Origin: Knoxdaviesia capensis
Lineage: Eukaryota > Ascomycota > Sordariomycetes > Microascales > Gondwanamycetaceae
Direction of reading: 5' to 3'
Assembly: GCA_001510575.1 (NCBI GenBank)
Contig: LNGK01000007.1
Span: 496,001-560,000 of the forward strand
Length of the DNA stretch: 64,000 nt
In this document: piece after piece, positions 47,178-57,677 of the stretch
Layout of the letters: the number at the start of each line of letters is the position of its first letter
How positions within the stretch are numbered: the stretch's first letter is position 1
Position numbers and translations under genes: made by a program
The notes under the pieces: model-generated
Seen by the model: only the letters and a program-made list of their open reading frames with translations
Databases searched by the model: none
Told to the model about the DNA's origin: nothing

Positions 47178-48689
47178 ATGGCTTCCTCTTCCACAGACCA
47201 GTCAGACACGTCAGACAATGAGTCGCGTTTCGTCGACCCAGCCACGAGAAACATGGCGGTTTACTCGCCGGCCGTCCAGAGTGCTATCAGACAGGCCGTC
47301 TTTGATTGCGACCTAGTCCCGAATATCGAGTCTCTGCTTGAGGCGCGTGCCGAATTCACCTGCGTCCACGAGATGTGGAAGCAGACGATCCGGTCGCCCG
47401 TCCCCGACGGCGAAGGCAACGACAAAATCCGGGCACGCCTGAAAACCAAAGGCATATGTCTGCTCCTCGATCATTCGGCCCGGATCGCCGTCGCCATGGA
47501 GGAGCTCAACCAGGCTTCGGCGGAGGTCCTCGGCCGGGAGTGGCGCGCCGGCCGGCTGGCCCTCCCGAAGGAGATGTTCCAGAGCGAGATGGTGAAGATA
47601 GATCGAACCGCCATGTGGGTCATGGCCCAGCTTGTGGCCCTCAAGCAGCCCCGGAACATGATTGCCAGGGGGCTTGCGCCAAAGTTCCTGAACCGGCTGC
47701 TGAACAGCGCGCAGAGCCTCTCGCTCATTACGGACGCCGCGGGAGATAGGTGGAACTCGCGGACTGGGCCGGTGGCTTCGGCGCACGCCAGGTATCCCAA
47801 GATCATCCGGCTGTTCGGGGAAACCGCGGCTCGGATGTACCATCCCGGTCCTGTGAATCAGCCCTTTGACCCAGCGAGCCCGATCTGGTGTCCTATTACC
47901 AAGTCGTTCATCCAGCACCACCATGCGGTGGCGCTGCCGGTTATACCCCTACGGATCGGAGACACGATCAGTCGGTACCTCTTCGGAACAATACAGAATC
48001 GACATAAGGAATTCTCCGGGCCTCAGGAGACCGGTCTGATTCCGCTCGCGGAGCGTGACGAGGCTGAACTGGGAAAGGCAATCCGGTATCCCGACTATGG
48101 AGACACCCCGGCCACTTATGGGCCGGGCAACAGTATCCTCCTGCTCAGGCCATACGCGGAACTCCTCCAGACCGGCCGCATCATTCTGGTCCCAACGCTG
48201 GGACCTAGCGCATTCACCAGACTTTTCATCCAGGTGCTCGACGAGGCTCTCTTAGATGAAGCACCTCCGGAGGTGCTGGGACTCTACTCCACCGGCGACG
48301 GCCAAGCGAGGCCGTGGGGCCGCACGCTCGAGGGCTTCGAGCTGGCCTTCGAAGCAGACTTCTCGCCCTCGATCCGCTTCTTGTACTTCTCCGCCTGCAT
48401 GCACGTGCTCTGGTGCCAGCGCTGGAAGCCCGCGGGCTGGTGGAAGACCCGCGGCTTTCTGGAAGACAAAGCCCGCTGGGGCCGGCCCCGCCAGTGTCTG
48501 CGCCACGGTGTGCTGCAGTGGATAGCCCACACTTTTGCGCACATGTCGCCCGACGAGGCACTCACTTTCGGGGACGCAATGGCGCGGGCGAAGAGACCCG
48601 ATCGTCGCACCTGTGTGGATACTCGCAGCGTGCACTTGGCTGCCCGGGCTGCTATAATTGCATACCGGCCCGCATATCTTCGGCCATGA
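47178..48689 (+). CDS. Degenerate fungal HNH-nuclease-like protein
   Basis: A single-exon gene for 503 residues with ATG in a good context (ACCATGG). The region about 237-340 resembles the fungal HNH nuclease family: WCPITKSFIQHHHAVALPVIPLRIG ... YLFG corresponds in order to the usual C-x-x-T ... AAHIVP-x-x-LG ... YLFG. GNSILLLRPYAELLQTGRIILVP corresponds to the usual N-G-[LI]-L-L-H ... F-x-I-V-P. The catalytic His of the AAHIVP motif is replaced by Pro (ALPVIP), and the last metal-ligand His of the LLH motif is also absent, so nuclease activity is doubtful. The alignment is from memory of the family. There is no signal peptide. Function unknown; a binding or regulatory role is only a guess. 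Confidence 0.6.
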   Translation: MASSSTDQSDTSDNESRFVDPATRNMAVYSPAVQSAIRQAVFDCDLVPNIESLLEARAEFTCVHEMWKQTIRSPVPDGEGNDKIRARLKTKGICLLLDHSARIAVAMEELNQASAEVLGREWRAGRLALPKEMFQSEMVKIDRTAMWVMAQLVALKQPRNMIARGLAPKFLNRLLNSAQSLSLITDAAGDRWNSRTGPVASAHARYPKIIRLFGETAARMYHPGPVNQPFDPASPIWCPITKSFIQHHHAVALPVIPLRIGDTISRYLFGTIQNRHKEFSGPQETGLIPLAERDEAELGKAIRYPDYGDTPATYGPGNSILLLRPYAELLQTGRIILVPTLGPSAFTRLFIQVLDEALLDEAPPEVLGLYSTGDGQARPWGRTLEGFELAFEADFSPSIRFLYFSACMHVLWCQRWKPAGWWKTRGFLEDKARWGRPRQCLRHGVLQWIAHTFAHMSPDEALTFGDAMARAKRPDRRTCVDTRSVHLAARAAIIAYRPAYLRP

Positions 48690-49322
48690 GTCCCCCCATT
48701 GGATTGTCTATAGAGCGGTTCGTCCACCTTGCCACCTCACGGCGAGATATATACATAGCATTAACCTATTTCCAAGCTTCCTGTCCTTTTCAAGAACCAT
48801 CTTGGCTTTCCTCGTGACTAACATGACATTCACATACATTTATTAGCAATCAAGGCCAAGAGATATCCAGCTAACTGGTACTTTCAATTCAAACTATATC
48901 AGAACAGAAAGAGGGGGAGGGAAAAGCAAGTAAACTCCGGGGAGAAGGTATTTGATGATACTCAGTGATACCGTTACTCCATGATACTCCAAAGGTTTTT
49001 CCAACCCAAACAAAACACGTGGTACATCGTAGAAAAAAGAAGAACAAGACAAAAGAGACAAAGTGTATCCCAACCCAGTTCATACACATTCCAGCCCAGC
49101 CAGTCAACCAACCATCAGTGTAAGCCATTAAAAGAAGAGAGACCTTATAGAGTGAAATTCAATCATGGATCTTTTGGTATCTCTGGCTCTCCTCTTCTTC
49201 TTGCCACTTACACCATCCAACCCCGAGTATGGTACCTGTACCCGGGGCAGAGTAGATAAGTGGCAAGGAGGGTGGAGGAGAGGGAAAGAGAGAAAGACCC
49301 AGACTAGGAAGATACTCAAGGT

Positions 49323-49366
<44 letters not shown>

Positions 49367-49781
49367 GGAAAAGGGGGGTATTATCGAAGGAGAAAGACAA
49401 AGGAAAAAAAGGAGAAGAAAAAAAACACAGAACACACACACACACAAACACGCACACACTATCCTCTAGAAGGTAAAGTGTTCAGCAGAGCGGACCGGTT
49501 GCCGAGTGCTGGAAGATTTTCTCGCTACCGAGATAGCAACAGATTCTGAGGTCTTGGAGGCAGACAACGTTGATGATGCTTGGGCAAGCTTGCGAGACTC
49601 CACGCGGAGAGCCCACAACATGGTCAACAACACCTCCCGCGATGGCAGAGGCGCACCACGCATCCACCCCTCGGGCATCCGTCGGCCATCTTCGCGCATG
49701 ACTGCTGGAACAGTCGGCCGCTCGGAAGCTAGAAAATCGCCACGCTCGGAAACTAACCGCAATACCGCCATCGTCGCATCC
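48690..49781. other. Convergent 3' region of the HNH-like gene and hacA
   Basis: About 1.1 kb. The part from 49466 to 49781 stays open in the unspliced hacA frame. A (GA)n run lies at 49327. Otherwise no gene. Confidence 0.55.
49327..49361. repeat. (GA)n microsatellite
   Basis: About 17 GA units downstream of hacA. Confidence 0.95.
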
Positions 49782-51097
49782 TTAAGCGGACGCGCCAGAC
49801 TGGGGCTGCAGGTTATAATTTTCCGCAAGGTCTTGATTCTCAAGGTTCGCGAGCTGGAACGAGAGTTCCGCATCTGCTGCGATAGAATGGGGGAGGAGCG
49901 AGGAAGGGGCGTCGTTGGTAGCGCATCCCTGGTCGAGGAAGACGAAGTCGTTGATGTCGAAGAGATCCGTGAAGAGGGTCGTGTCACTAGCCAGATTATT
50001 GTGTTCAAGATCAACGGAGTCGGGCGAAGAGGGAAGCCCGCACTCAAGGACATAGAGATCTGAGGTAGTGGCCTCTGACAGGCCGAAAGGATTGCTGAGG
50101 AGGCCAGAAGCGCTGTCTGCATCTGGGAAGAGAGAAGAGCCATGGACGACGGGCTGGGCCGAGACTGCGGCCACTCCGGCAGCAGCAAGTCCGCTGACTG
50201 ACACTGCGGGTCACACAACATCTCTGCAGGACGTTGTGTCATATCAGCGGACTCGGTGGTGCCGGTGGTGGTGGGAGCGGTAGCGGGAGCGGTCGTGGGG
50301 GCGGTTGTCGCAGGCGTCTTCGTCTTTGATGCGAGCGAAAAAATATCGGTCTTCTTGTTGGTCATTTCCTTCTTGGGGGTAGTGGCGGTGGTGGTGGTGG
50401 TCGTGGTAGTGGTGGTGACGTTATCGGAAACGGTGACAGGCTGTAGAGAGGGGGAGAGAGAGGCGGGGTTGACGGTGGTGGAGGCCTGGGTGGCGGCCGT
50501 GGAGTTGGGATCGAGATCGAGCTGGCTGTTAACATAGAGCTCCTGCGAAAGGGTGACGGTGTTGGACGGAAGGCTGTCACCGGCTCCACGAAGCTTGTTC
50601 AACTCCTGCACCAACAGGGCGTTGGCGCGGGTGATGAGGTCGAGGCGATCTTCAAGCTCCTTGTTGCGCTGCTCGAGGGCCTCAACCTCGAGTCGCTTGC
50701 GCTCGCGCGATGATTGGGCGGCGCGGCGGTTGCGGAGAACACGTTCAACGCGGCGCTGCTCCTTCTCATCTTCGGTCTTGGCGCGCTTTCGGGGCGGCAG
50801 GTTAGTCTTGGGCTGAGGAAGGACTTGGCCCCACGACTTCCGCTTCTTGCTCGACTTCTTCTGGCCGTCGGCGTCGGCAGGAGAGTCGGCGCGGTCTCCG
50901 TCTTCCGACGGGTCGCACATCGACATCCCGGCGTCATCGGCGTTAGAGAGAGGGGGGGAGGCGGGATCCTGGGCGAAGCCAGAAGACAGAGCGTTGAGGA
51001 GAACAAACTCGGGCTTCTGCTCGGTAGGAGAGAAAAGAGACGGGTAAGACTCGCTTCCCGAGAGGGAGAGATACGATTCAGCAGGAGAGAGTTCCAT
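49782..51097 (-). CDS. hacA: HacA, bZIP activator of the unfolded protein response
   Basis: HacA is the Hac1/XBP1 counterpart: Ire1 removes a short intron from its mRNA during ER stress and the induced protein activates chaperone genes. The induced CDS is 51097-50227 joined to 50206-49782, giving 431 residues. The basic region (about 101-135) has PPRKRAKTEDEKEQRR and the N-x7-R signature, Asn123 to Arg131 (NRRAAQSSR), followed by a leucine zipper to about 170. A poly-Thr run lies before the splice point. After removal of 20 nt the frame shifts to PAVSVSGLAAA, then DLYVLECGLPSSPDS and ENYNLQPQSGASA, which match the C-terminus of Aspergillus HacA as I know it. Unspliced mRNA would instead encode a 543-residue protein ending at 49466. 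Confidence 0.93.
50207..50226 (-). promoter_or_regulatory. Unconventional 20-nt Ire1 intron of hacA
   Basis: Read on the minus strand, both ends match the Ire1 consensus CNG|CNG: CTG|CAGA at the 5' site and CCG|CAGT at the 3' site, exactly 20 nt apart. Each sits in a seven-base loop cut after its third base. The 5' loop (50229-50223) closes on a 10-bp stem (50239-50230 with 50222-50213, one G-U). The 3' loop (50209-50203) closes on a 4-bp stem (TGAC with GTCA). Removal shifts the frame into the HacA activation domain. Confidence 0.93.
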
Positions 51098-51118
51098 TTT
51101 GATGGGGAGGATGAAGAG

Positions 51119-51133
51119 TCAAGATATTGGCAT
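51119..51133 (-). promoter_or_regulatory. Possible four-codon upstream ORF in the hacA leader
   Basis: ATG CCA ATA TCT TGA ends 21 nt before the hacA ATG. Such a short gap would leave little room for reinitiation if it is translated. Confidence 0.35.
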
Positions 51134-51323
51134 TTGCTGGATCAAATGCAGTGTTTTTTTTTATTGGGAGGAAAAAGAGAAGAGGAAGAAGATAAAAGAA
51201 AAAGTCAGAAGACAAAATAGCGCTTAAGGTCAGATCTTAAAAGAGATAAGTTCGTTAAACTGCTGCCTTGAAGAGGGCCAGTGATGACGACTCGTTCCAA
51301 GGATTCAGGTTTGGGAAGATGTG

Positions 51324-51359
51324 TTACAGAGAGAGAGAAGTCGAAAGGTGGAAAGACAT
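51324..51359 (-). promoter_or_regulatory. Possible 11-codon upstream ORF in the hacA leader
   Basis: ATG at 51359 opens MSFHLSTSLSL and stops at 51324, about 230 nt before the hacA start. Aspergillus hacA leaders contain an upstream frame that is lost when transcription starts later under stress. Whether this one is transcribed is unknown. Confidence 0.35.
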
Positions 51360-54300
51360 CCGCCTGGAGGAAAGAGCGACTAAGAGGGAGGGAGGCAACT
51401 AGGGCCAATGGGGGGGAATTCACGTGAAGTTGTGCGCAGCCCAGGACAAGTCAGTGAACCTTAGGAGGATTGACTATGTGGTGATCTTGGTAGTAGGAGT
51501 GTGCGCAGTGTGCGTACGTAACAAGATTTTTGGTTTGTGGTGGAGGAAGGTGAAAAGGACACCTGGCAAATCCTGGGCTGAGCAGTGAGAAGAGCGTGAG
51601 ACCGAATGGTTAATAGCGGGAAAGGGAAATGATTGTGTGGGCGGATTGGTGAAGAGTCGCTTGTCGTTCAGTGGCAGAGCAAGCGGTGGGAGAAAATGTG
51701 TGGGAGCGAAGCCGGTCTTATGTATTGAGGACACGTCGATCTTTTGGAAGAGTTGATGCCTGAGGCGCAAACTCAGACGGAGGAAGGAGTGCGTTGGAGG
51801 GGGTGGCAGGAGCGGAGTCAGGCACACGCCTCCGGAATGAGAAAGAGCAAGTTACACCCCGCCACCCCCCCCCTTCCCGTTTTCTCTGCACTTACCCACC
51901 ATTGATTCCGTCTATTGTCTGGACTAAACGGGGAAGTGCAGTACACTATTAGCTTAGCGGGCTAGTTATATCGACAGTAGGCCGTAGAAGGTTGCAGAAT
52001 ATTACTTGCTTCAGGGGGCATTACACGGCCATCAGCCTCCGACATCTTTCAATCTAAGTCAAGAGAAACCACAATCCTTCATTCCTCGATCTGGGTATAA
52101 TTTTTCTTATTTTTTTGGTGTCTCGTTGTCGAGTCGGTGTGTGTGTGTGTGTGCGTTGGTCTTAGACCCTTCCTTAGTCTCTCAATATTGCGTTTCTTGT
52201 GTCTTGTTTGGTTTCTTAGACACTGTTCAACTGCTGCTTGTGGTAGGCGGAACACTCTACACCGCCAGGGGCAATGCGAAACAGGAGAGCGAGCGAACGG
52301 GGGAAGGAACCACCCACTCAACAGTTCTTTCCGCCCACTGTACTGTACTGTACAGTATTCTTCTCTTTGTGTCCGGCCCCCTTTTCGTGCTTAAGTCGGA
52401 TTTTCTTAAGCCCGCGAAATAGGGTGACTTACGTACGCGGGGGCTTGCTCGTATCTTAAGCCCACATCGGCTCTGACGAATACAGTGCGTGTCTCTTCCG
52501 TGGGATTGGAATGCTGGCAACGGACAGGAAGGAACTTTGGCGAGGGAAGTTGCCCTCGAAGTGAGAGCACGTTCTGGCTTCCCTGGGCTCCTTCCAGGAA
52601 TGCAGTATCGTACTCGTATTACTTCTCACGCTGCGGCCATGCTTCCACATCGAGCATCAGCATCATGTATATACATAGGTACTCTACAGAATACACGATC
52701 GGTATCATCACCATCAGCGTCGTTCTTATTCAGTCGCTGTTATTCACAATCTATTTGCATCGCCGCTGGAATCAAATGCACACGCCCCTCGGTCGGTTTG
52801 TTTGGCTCGTCATTCCTGTTTGGCCACCGCTCATTTCTGGGTACGAGAAGTAACACGGTCGTATACACACCACAGGAATTGCTTCAGGCTTCGTCTCAGC
52901 TGTGCATCGAGCCAGAAAGAATTCCATCGCCTTCCCGCACGGCATGGCTGTTGAAAGCCTCCCTCACTTGGTTTCACGGCTTCATCGTCCCTCGCTCCAC
53001 GCACGGCCCACGCCCAGCCACCACTATAACAGCGCCGTCTAAGTCTTCGCTCCTAATGGACGGCGCAGGGGACGGCGGGACGCCCCCCCCTAGAAAGCGA
53101 TTGATTGAGTCCCAATTGCGGAATCCACGCCTCCGCTATTATCCTCATCAAGGCTTCCCGGATTATCGGGGGTTCTCTGCAGCGGAACTTCCGTCCACAC
53201 ATGCCCGTGGTTAAGAGAAGCCAGACCATTCGCACGCATGCTAAATGCACTCTATATGAAGGTCGCAAATCTGAGTGAATCTGCCCTCGTGATGCCCTCT
53301 TTTCTCGCTTCTCAACATGAGCCTATGCCGTTCCCCAGATTTTCGTCCCATCCGGAATATGGCCAGTGCATAAACTTCCGGAGGCCGAGGAAGGGAAGCC
53401 AATATATGTGAAGGGTTGCAAATCCTGTTATTGAGCCTTATATGACAATGCGGGAGCGGAAAGAGGAGAGGAAGAAAAAAACCATCTCACCTAATGTCCA
53501 CGCCATTCCTCCGTAGGTCATTTTTCATGCTTTGGTTTGCTCGGCTGGTATTGAGTAGATTGGCTTTATTGACGAGATTGACAGAAACCTCGGGAAGTGG
53601 CCGTGGCCCATTGAAGGTCCGTGGCCCATGAGGGAGCAAACTGAGACATCGATTGGCCGTGGAATTCACTCAATTGACTCCCTAACCCCTAAAGAGGATC
53701 TGAATAAGTGATAGGTGAATAGTGGGCTGCAACGAAGGAGTTGGCTGGCCCGCCCGCCCGCGCACATGTTTGCCCTCCAGAGGAATTTGCTCCCTTTGGC
53801 GATGCGGCTCACTACCTACTAGCAACTTACTGTACAGTACTATGTATCTGTGTACTGTACACTTTATGGTCGGTATCTTCCTCAGCTCTGCGCCGGGGTT
53901 CGTTCCGACATTGCAGCACCTGCCTACTCAGAGCATCTCTCCATTGCGTGCTGCCAGTCAGTCCGCGTCAAGGCCGGCCCGTGTTTCTGGTGCTGACTGT
54001 ATAGCCCATCGCTGTTGATCCTTCTTTGGCCGGTCGCCAGTATAGTGACCGGCTCGATTTGGGACTTCATGCCCTAAAGCTGAAGCCCTATAAGCCAGCC
54101 GCATATCAACTCGCTCTCCATATATATGGCGGAAGTGGATCTTCTCCAACATGAGACGATTCGTTCTCTGGTCCCTCTCTAGAAAGGCGGAGCATCCACT
54201 ATCTTCACCACTTGCTATTGTAACTCCGTTGATCAATTTATCTTCTCTCATCCATTCATCCACCTTGGCCAAGGCGGTTCCTTCTTGCTCCGAACGCCGG

Positions 54301-55325
54301 GATTTTTTCAAGCTAGAAAAGTTCCACGATGCCACCCTGCCATCCTGCACTTTCTATGTGATGATGATTTCCTGTTGAATTTCCCCAATCTTGATGGAGT
54401 GACTGACGGACTGACTTGACTCCACCACCATCCGCACAGTACAGTACAGTTTTAAATCCTGATATGTACATCAGCACTGTAACCCACCCTCCCCGTTTTT
54501 GTTTTCCGCTCTCGATATCTTCATTGCTCGTTTTGTCTCCGCCAGTCTCAGCTCAGCCCAGTTGGAACCAAGAACTCAAATAGCGGAACCACACATTACA
54601 CACGGAAACCTCAGACTTGCCGCTATGCGCCTCGTTGGCTGTGCAGGCAGAAGGGAAAGCAGCCGTCCGATTGGATTCTGCAGGTTCCATAGTCTGTCTG
54701 TATGTATGTACAGCAAAGTCCTGATTTACATTCCTGCAGACCGACAACAACTCTGCTTTTTTTGTCTCTCTTTGCGATGTGGCGGCGTGCCGTGGGGTGT
54801 CCCCGCCCCATCAGCCTGTCGTTAAGGCACTCTCGTGTGTACGTTCACTACATTCTATATATATATGTAGTCCTGCCACCGAGGGTCTTGGCAGCAGAGA
54901 GAGAGAAAGAGAGCAAGCACACAGTATGGTATCACCATTGGCTATGAATCCTACCTACCTATCCACTCGGCCACCACCGGAACGCCCGCCATGCAAGATT
55001 CGGCCCCCGGTGACGGCGACAGGCGAAACAGACGAGCAGAAACCGACAGTAGGATGGCGCATCTACATCTACACAAAATTAGCATGCTGGGGATTTTCAT
55101 CGGGGAACTCCATGGTTAGATCTTGAAAGGAAGGGTCGTCGATGGATCCCAAGCCTCAGTAACAATCTCCAGTCTTCGGCCCTTCCAGCATCGGAGTTAC
55201 ATTGGAGGTGAGATCTGGGTGGGTCGTTTATCCTCGAAAGATCATGCCCCCTTACCGACTCCGATGGAAACGGCCTCGATGATGTGAGCTAACTGTATCA
55301 TTTACTGCACTTACATATTCGACTG

Positions 55326-55328
<3 letters not shown>

Positions 55329-55377
<49 letters not shown>
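55329..55377. repeat. (GA)n microsatellite
   Basis: About 24 uninterrupted GA units. Confidence 0.95.
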
Positions 55378-55381
<4 letters not shown>

Positions 55382-57644
55382 TCTTGGAACGGAAGCGGAC
55401 TGACATTCACACCGATCCATGTACATATGAACAGGATAATCAATTTGGCGAAGCGATCGGGAAGGAAGCACAGCTCAGAAATAAAAGCCCTGCCCTAAAT
55501 TCGGAATATTCAGCTAACCGCCAACCAACCAGACGATTCTTAGTCAACCAGCAATCAAGATCAAAAACGGCAGTTACGTGAGCAGCTTCTTTTGGTGATA
55601 ATGAATCTACATATCTCTCTCTTCACAATCTAGGAATCTTCAACGGACTTTCACTAGTTTCGTCTATAAATGGGAACCAGAACAAGGGGCATGGGGGAAA
55701 CGGATGGTGCAATCGTTGAGAGAGAGCGAGGTATCTTGGTATGGACAGGACAGGGCTCAGGGGTTGATTTGGAGATCGATCCCAAGTCGCCTATTTTTTT
55801 CGTCCAAGTGCTTGCTGACCCCCCATGCCCAAAACCAAAGAGCGGCCAGGCCAGCCATCCGGGCTTGGATTGGAACGTGGCAATGGACTTTGACTTTCCG
55901 GGATGTCAAGCCGAGTTGATTAGGGGGGGAGGAGGGAGGAGGGAGTTAATTTGGAAGCCCCCGTGGGCCCTCCCCTTTTTATCTGAACCTCTGGGAGGAG
56001 CAGAACATGTGAGTTTGGTTGATTGTCGAGGACCGGACGTTTTAGCTAACTCGCCCTTCTTTTGCGGTTGCTCTCAGGGTTCTCCCGCCATGGCCGTGCT
56101 GCAACTGTGCACTGCGGTTGGTCGGACAGTTTAGTTTCAAAAAAACGGGTGCAAACCCCTGACTCCCTCCCCCAACGCAACAAACGTGCGCGCTCGCTCC
56201 CGTTTCGATTTTCGGTGGCTGGCTGGCCGAGAGAGAGAATACAAACACCGGAAAAGAGTGGTTGAAGCGTCAGCTTGGTGCTTGTGAGACGAAGGGCTGT
56301 GCTCGCTCGGTTTTCACACAGATGGTACCGGTCGGTATACGCCCCCTTCGCATTGGATGTCGACAACACCACTGGGAGGGTAGGCCCGGCGTTGTACCAG
56401 ACGGACATTGAAGTTGGTGAAGAAGTTGTTGTTTCTCTCCGAATCTCGATATCCATCGTTCTCTCACGTGAAGCTCCGCCCTCCTTGGAAGGTGGGTGGG
56501 TGGTCACAGAGACCTATCGGGCTTGTGGTTTAGGTATCGTGGTTTCGCAGGCAGATCTTAGCAAACGCGGAATCAATCGATCACGGGCTGGGCTGGAGAC
56601 TTCTTGCATGCCGTTTTGGGTGCACCAGAGAGATGGATTTCCTGGCTGTAGGTGCGAGTATCACAGCCTCCTCGTAATCTCCATGGATGGATGGAAGCCG
56701 GTCACTACTGTATGTTGGCTTGGCTCGTATTCAATCTCCCGGTATATCTCCAGCCATGCCTTTTGCTGAAATTCCTCAATCTCCCAAAGGCCTTGCCGAA
56801 TCCTTTTGAACCGTCGTTTTTTTCCTTCTTTTGCCTTCCGTAAACGGAGTTGGTTGGCCCCGGTCTTTGGAATACATGCAGATTTCAGGACCCTGGATAT
56901 TCCCCCGTAGCATATGTAAGTACCAGTAACCCTGAGAAGGAAGGCCGTGGAGCCCTCCCCAGAGTCGTATATTTTCCAATTTCCACCAGAGATTGTGGAA
57001 GGAGAGTATCCTGTCTCCCTCCCGGTCTGTTTCCCTTCCGCCTCCAACTTTACCCGTCCGTGTCGCTCCACCACGGCCAAATAGATGAACCGTGATATCT
57101 CGAAATTGAAGAATTGTCATATCCGGAAGCTCGCGTGGCAAACTCTCTCTCCCGGCCTTCGATTCTCGGTTTCCATCAACCGGGCCAAGTTTTGAGACTT
57201 TCCTGTGTTGATGATTTCCCGGCTCTTTCTTTTCCTTTTTTCTTGCCTCTCTATACATAGTGTCTGTACAGTACCTATGCTACTCTGTAGGATGAGTCTC
57301 TCTGTGTCGTTGATTTCGTGGACGGAATGCCATCGAAGAGTTTGTGGGAGGGTGGCTTCGGCTGTCGTCTTTTTGACATGGCCCACCACCAGCATTTCTT
57401 GGACCATTTTGGCAGGTTGGGTTGGACCCCATATCAGTGCGCGGAAGGACGTATATCTCGATAGCCGTATGTACAGTATGTATGTCTGGAGATATATGTG
57501 CCGCATACATCTATGTTGCATGCATACATACTAGACATAATTCCATATCACCATCCAGGTGGCCCGCAGATCCGCCGCCATCTTCGCCTCTTGTCGACAT
57601 GGCAAAAGATCCTTTCCCTAAACACACATATCTATCGCCCTCTC

Positions 57645-57677
57645 GGAATCGGCGTGGAATCGGCGTGGAATCGGCGT
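57645..57677. repeat. 11-bp tandem repeat, three copies
   Basis: Three exact copies of GGAATCGGCGT, not in a supported gene. Confidence 0.9.

Noticed and set aside
51205..51423. 72-codon frame in the hacA leader
   Set aside because: It starts with GTG and has no internal ATG, so it is unlikely to be translated as an upstream ORF.
52489..53214. Open frame of 241 codons on the plus strand
   Set aside because: It begins with GTG, has no recognisable domain, and its composition is like the surrounding non-coding DNA.
55670..56134. 154-codon plus-strand open frame with an ATG start
   Set aside because: No domain, poor context, and another frame is equally open; probably chance.
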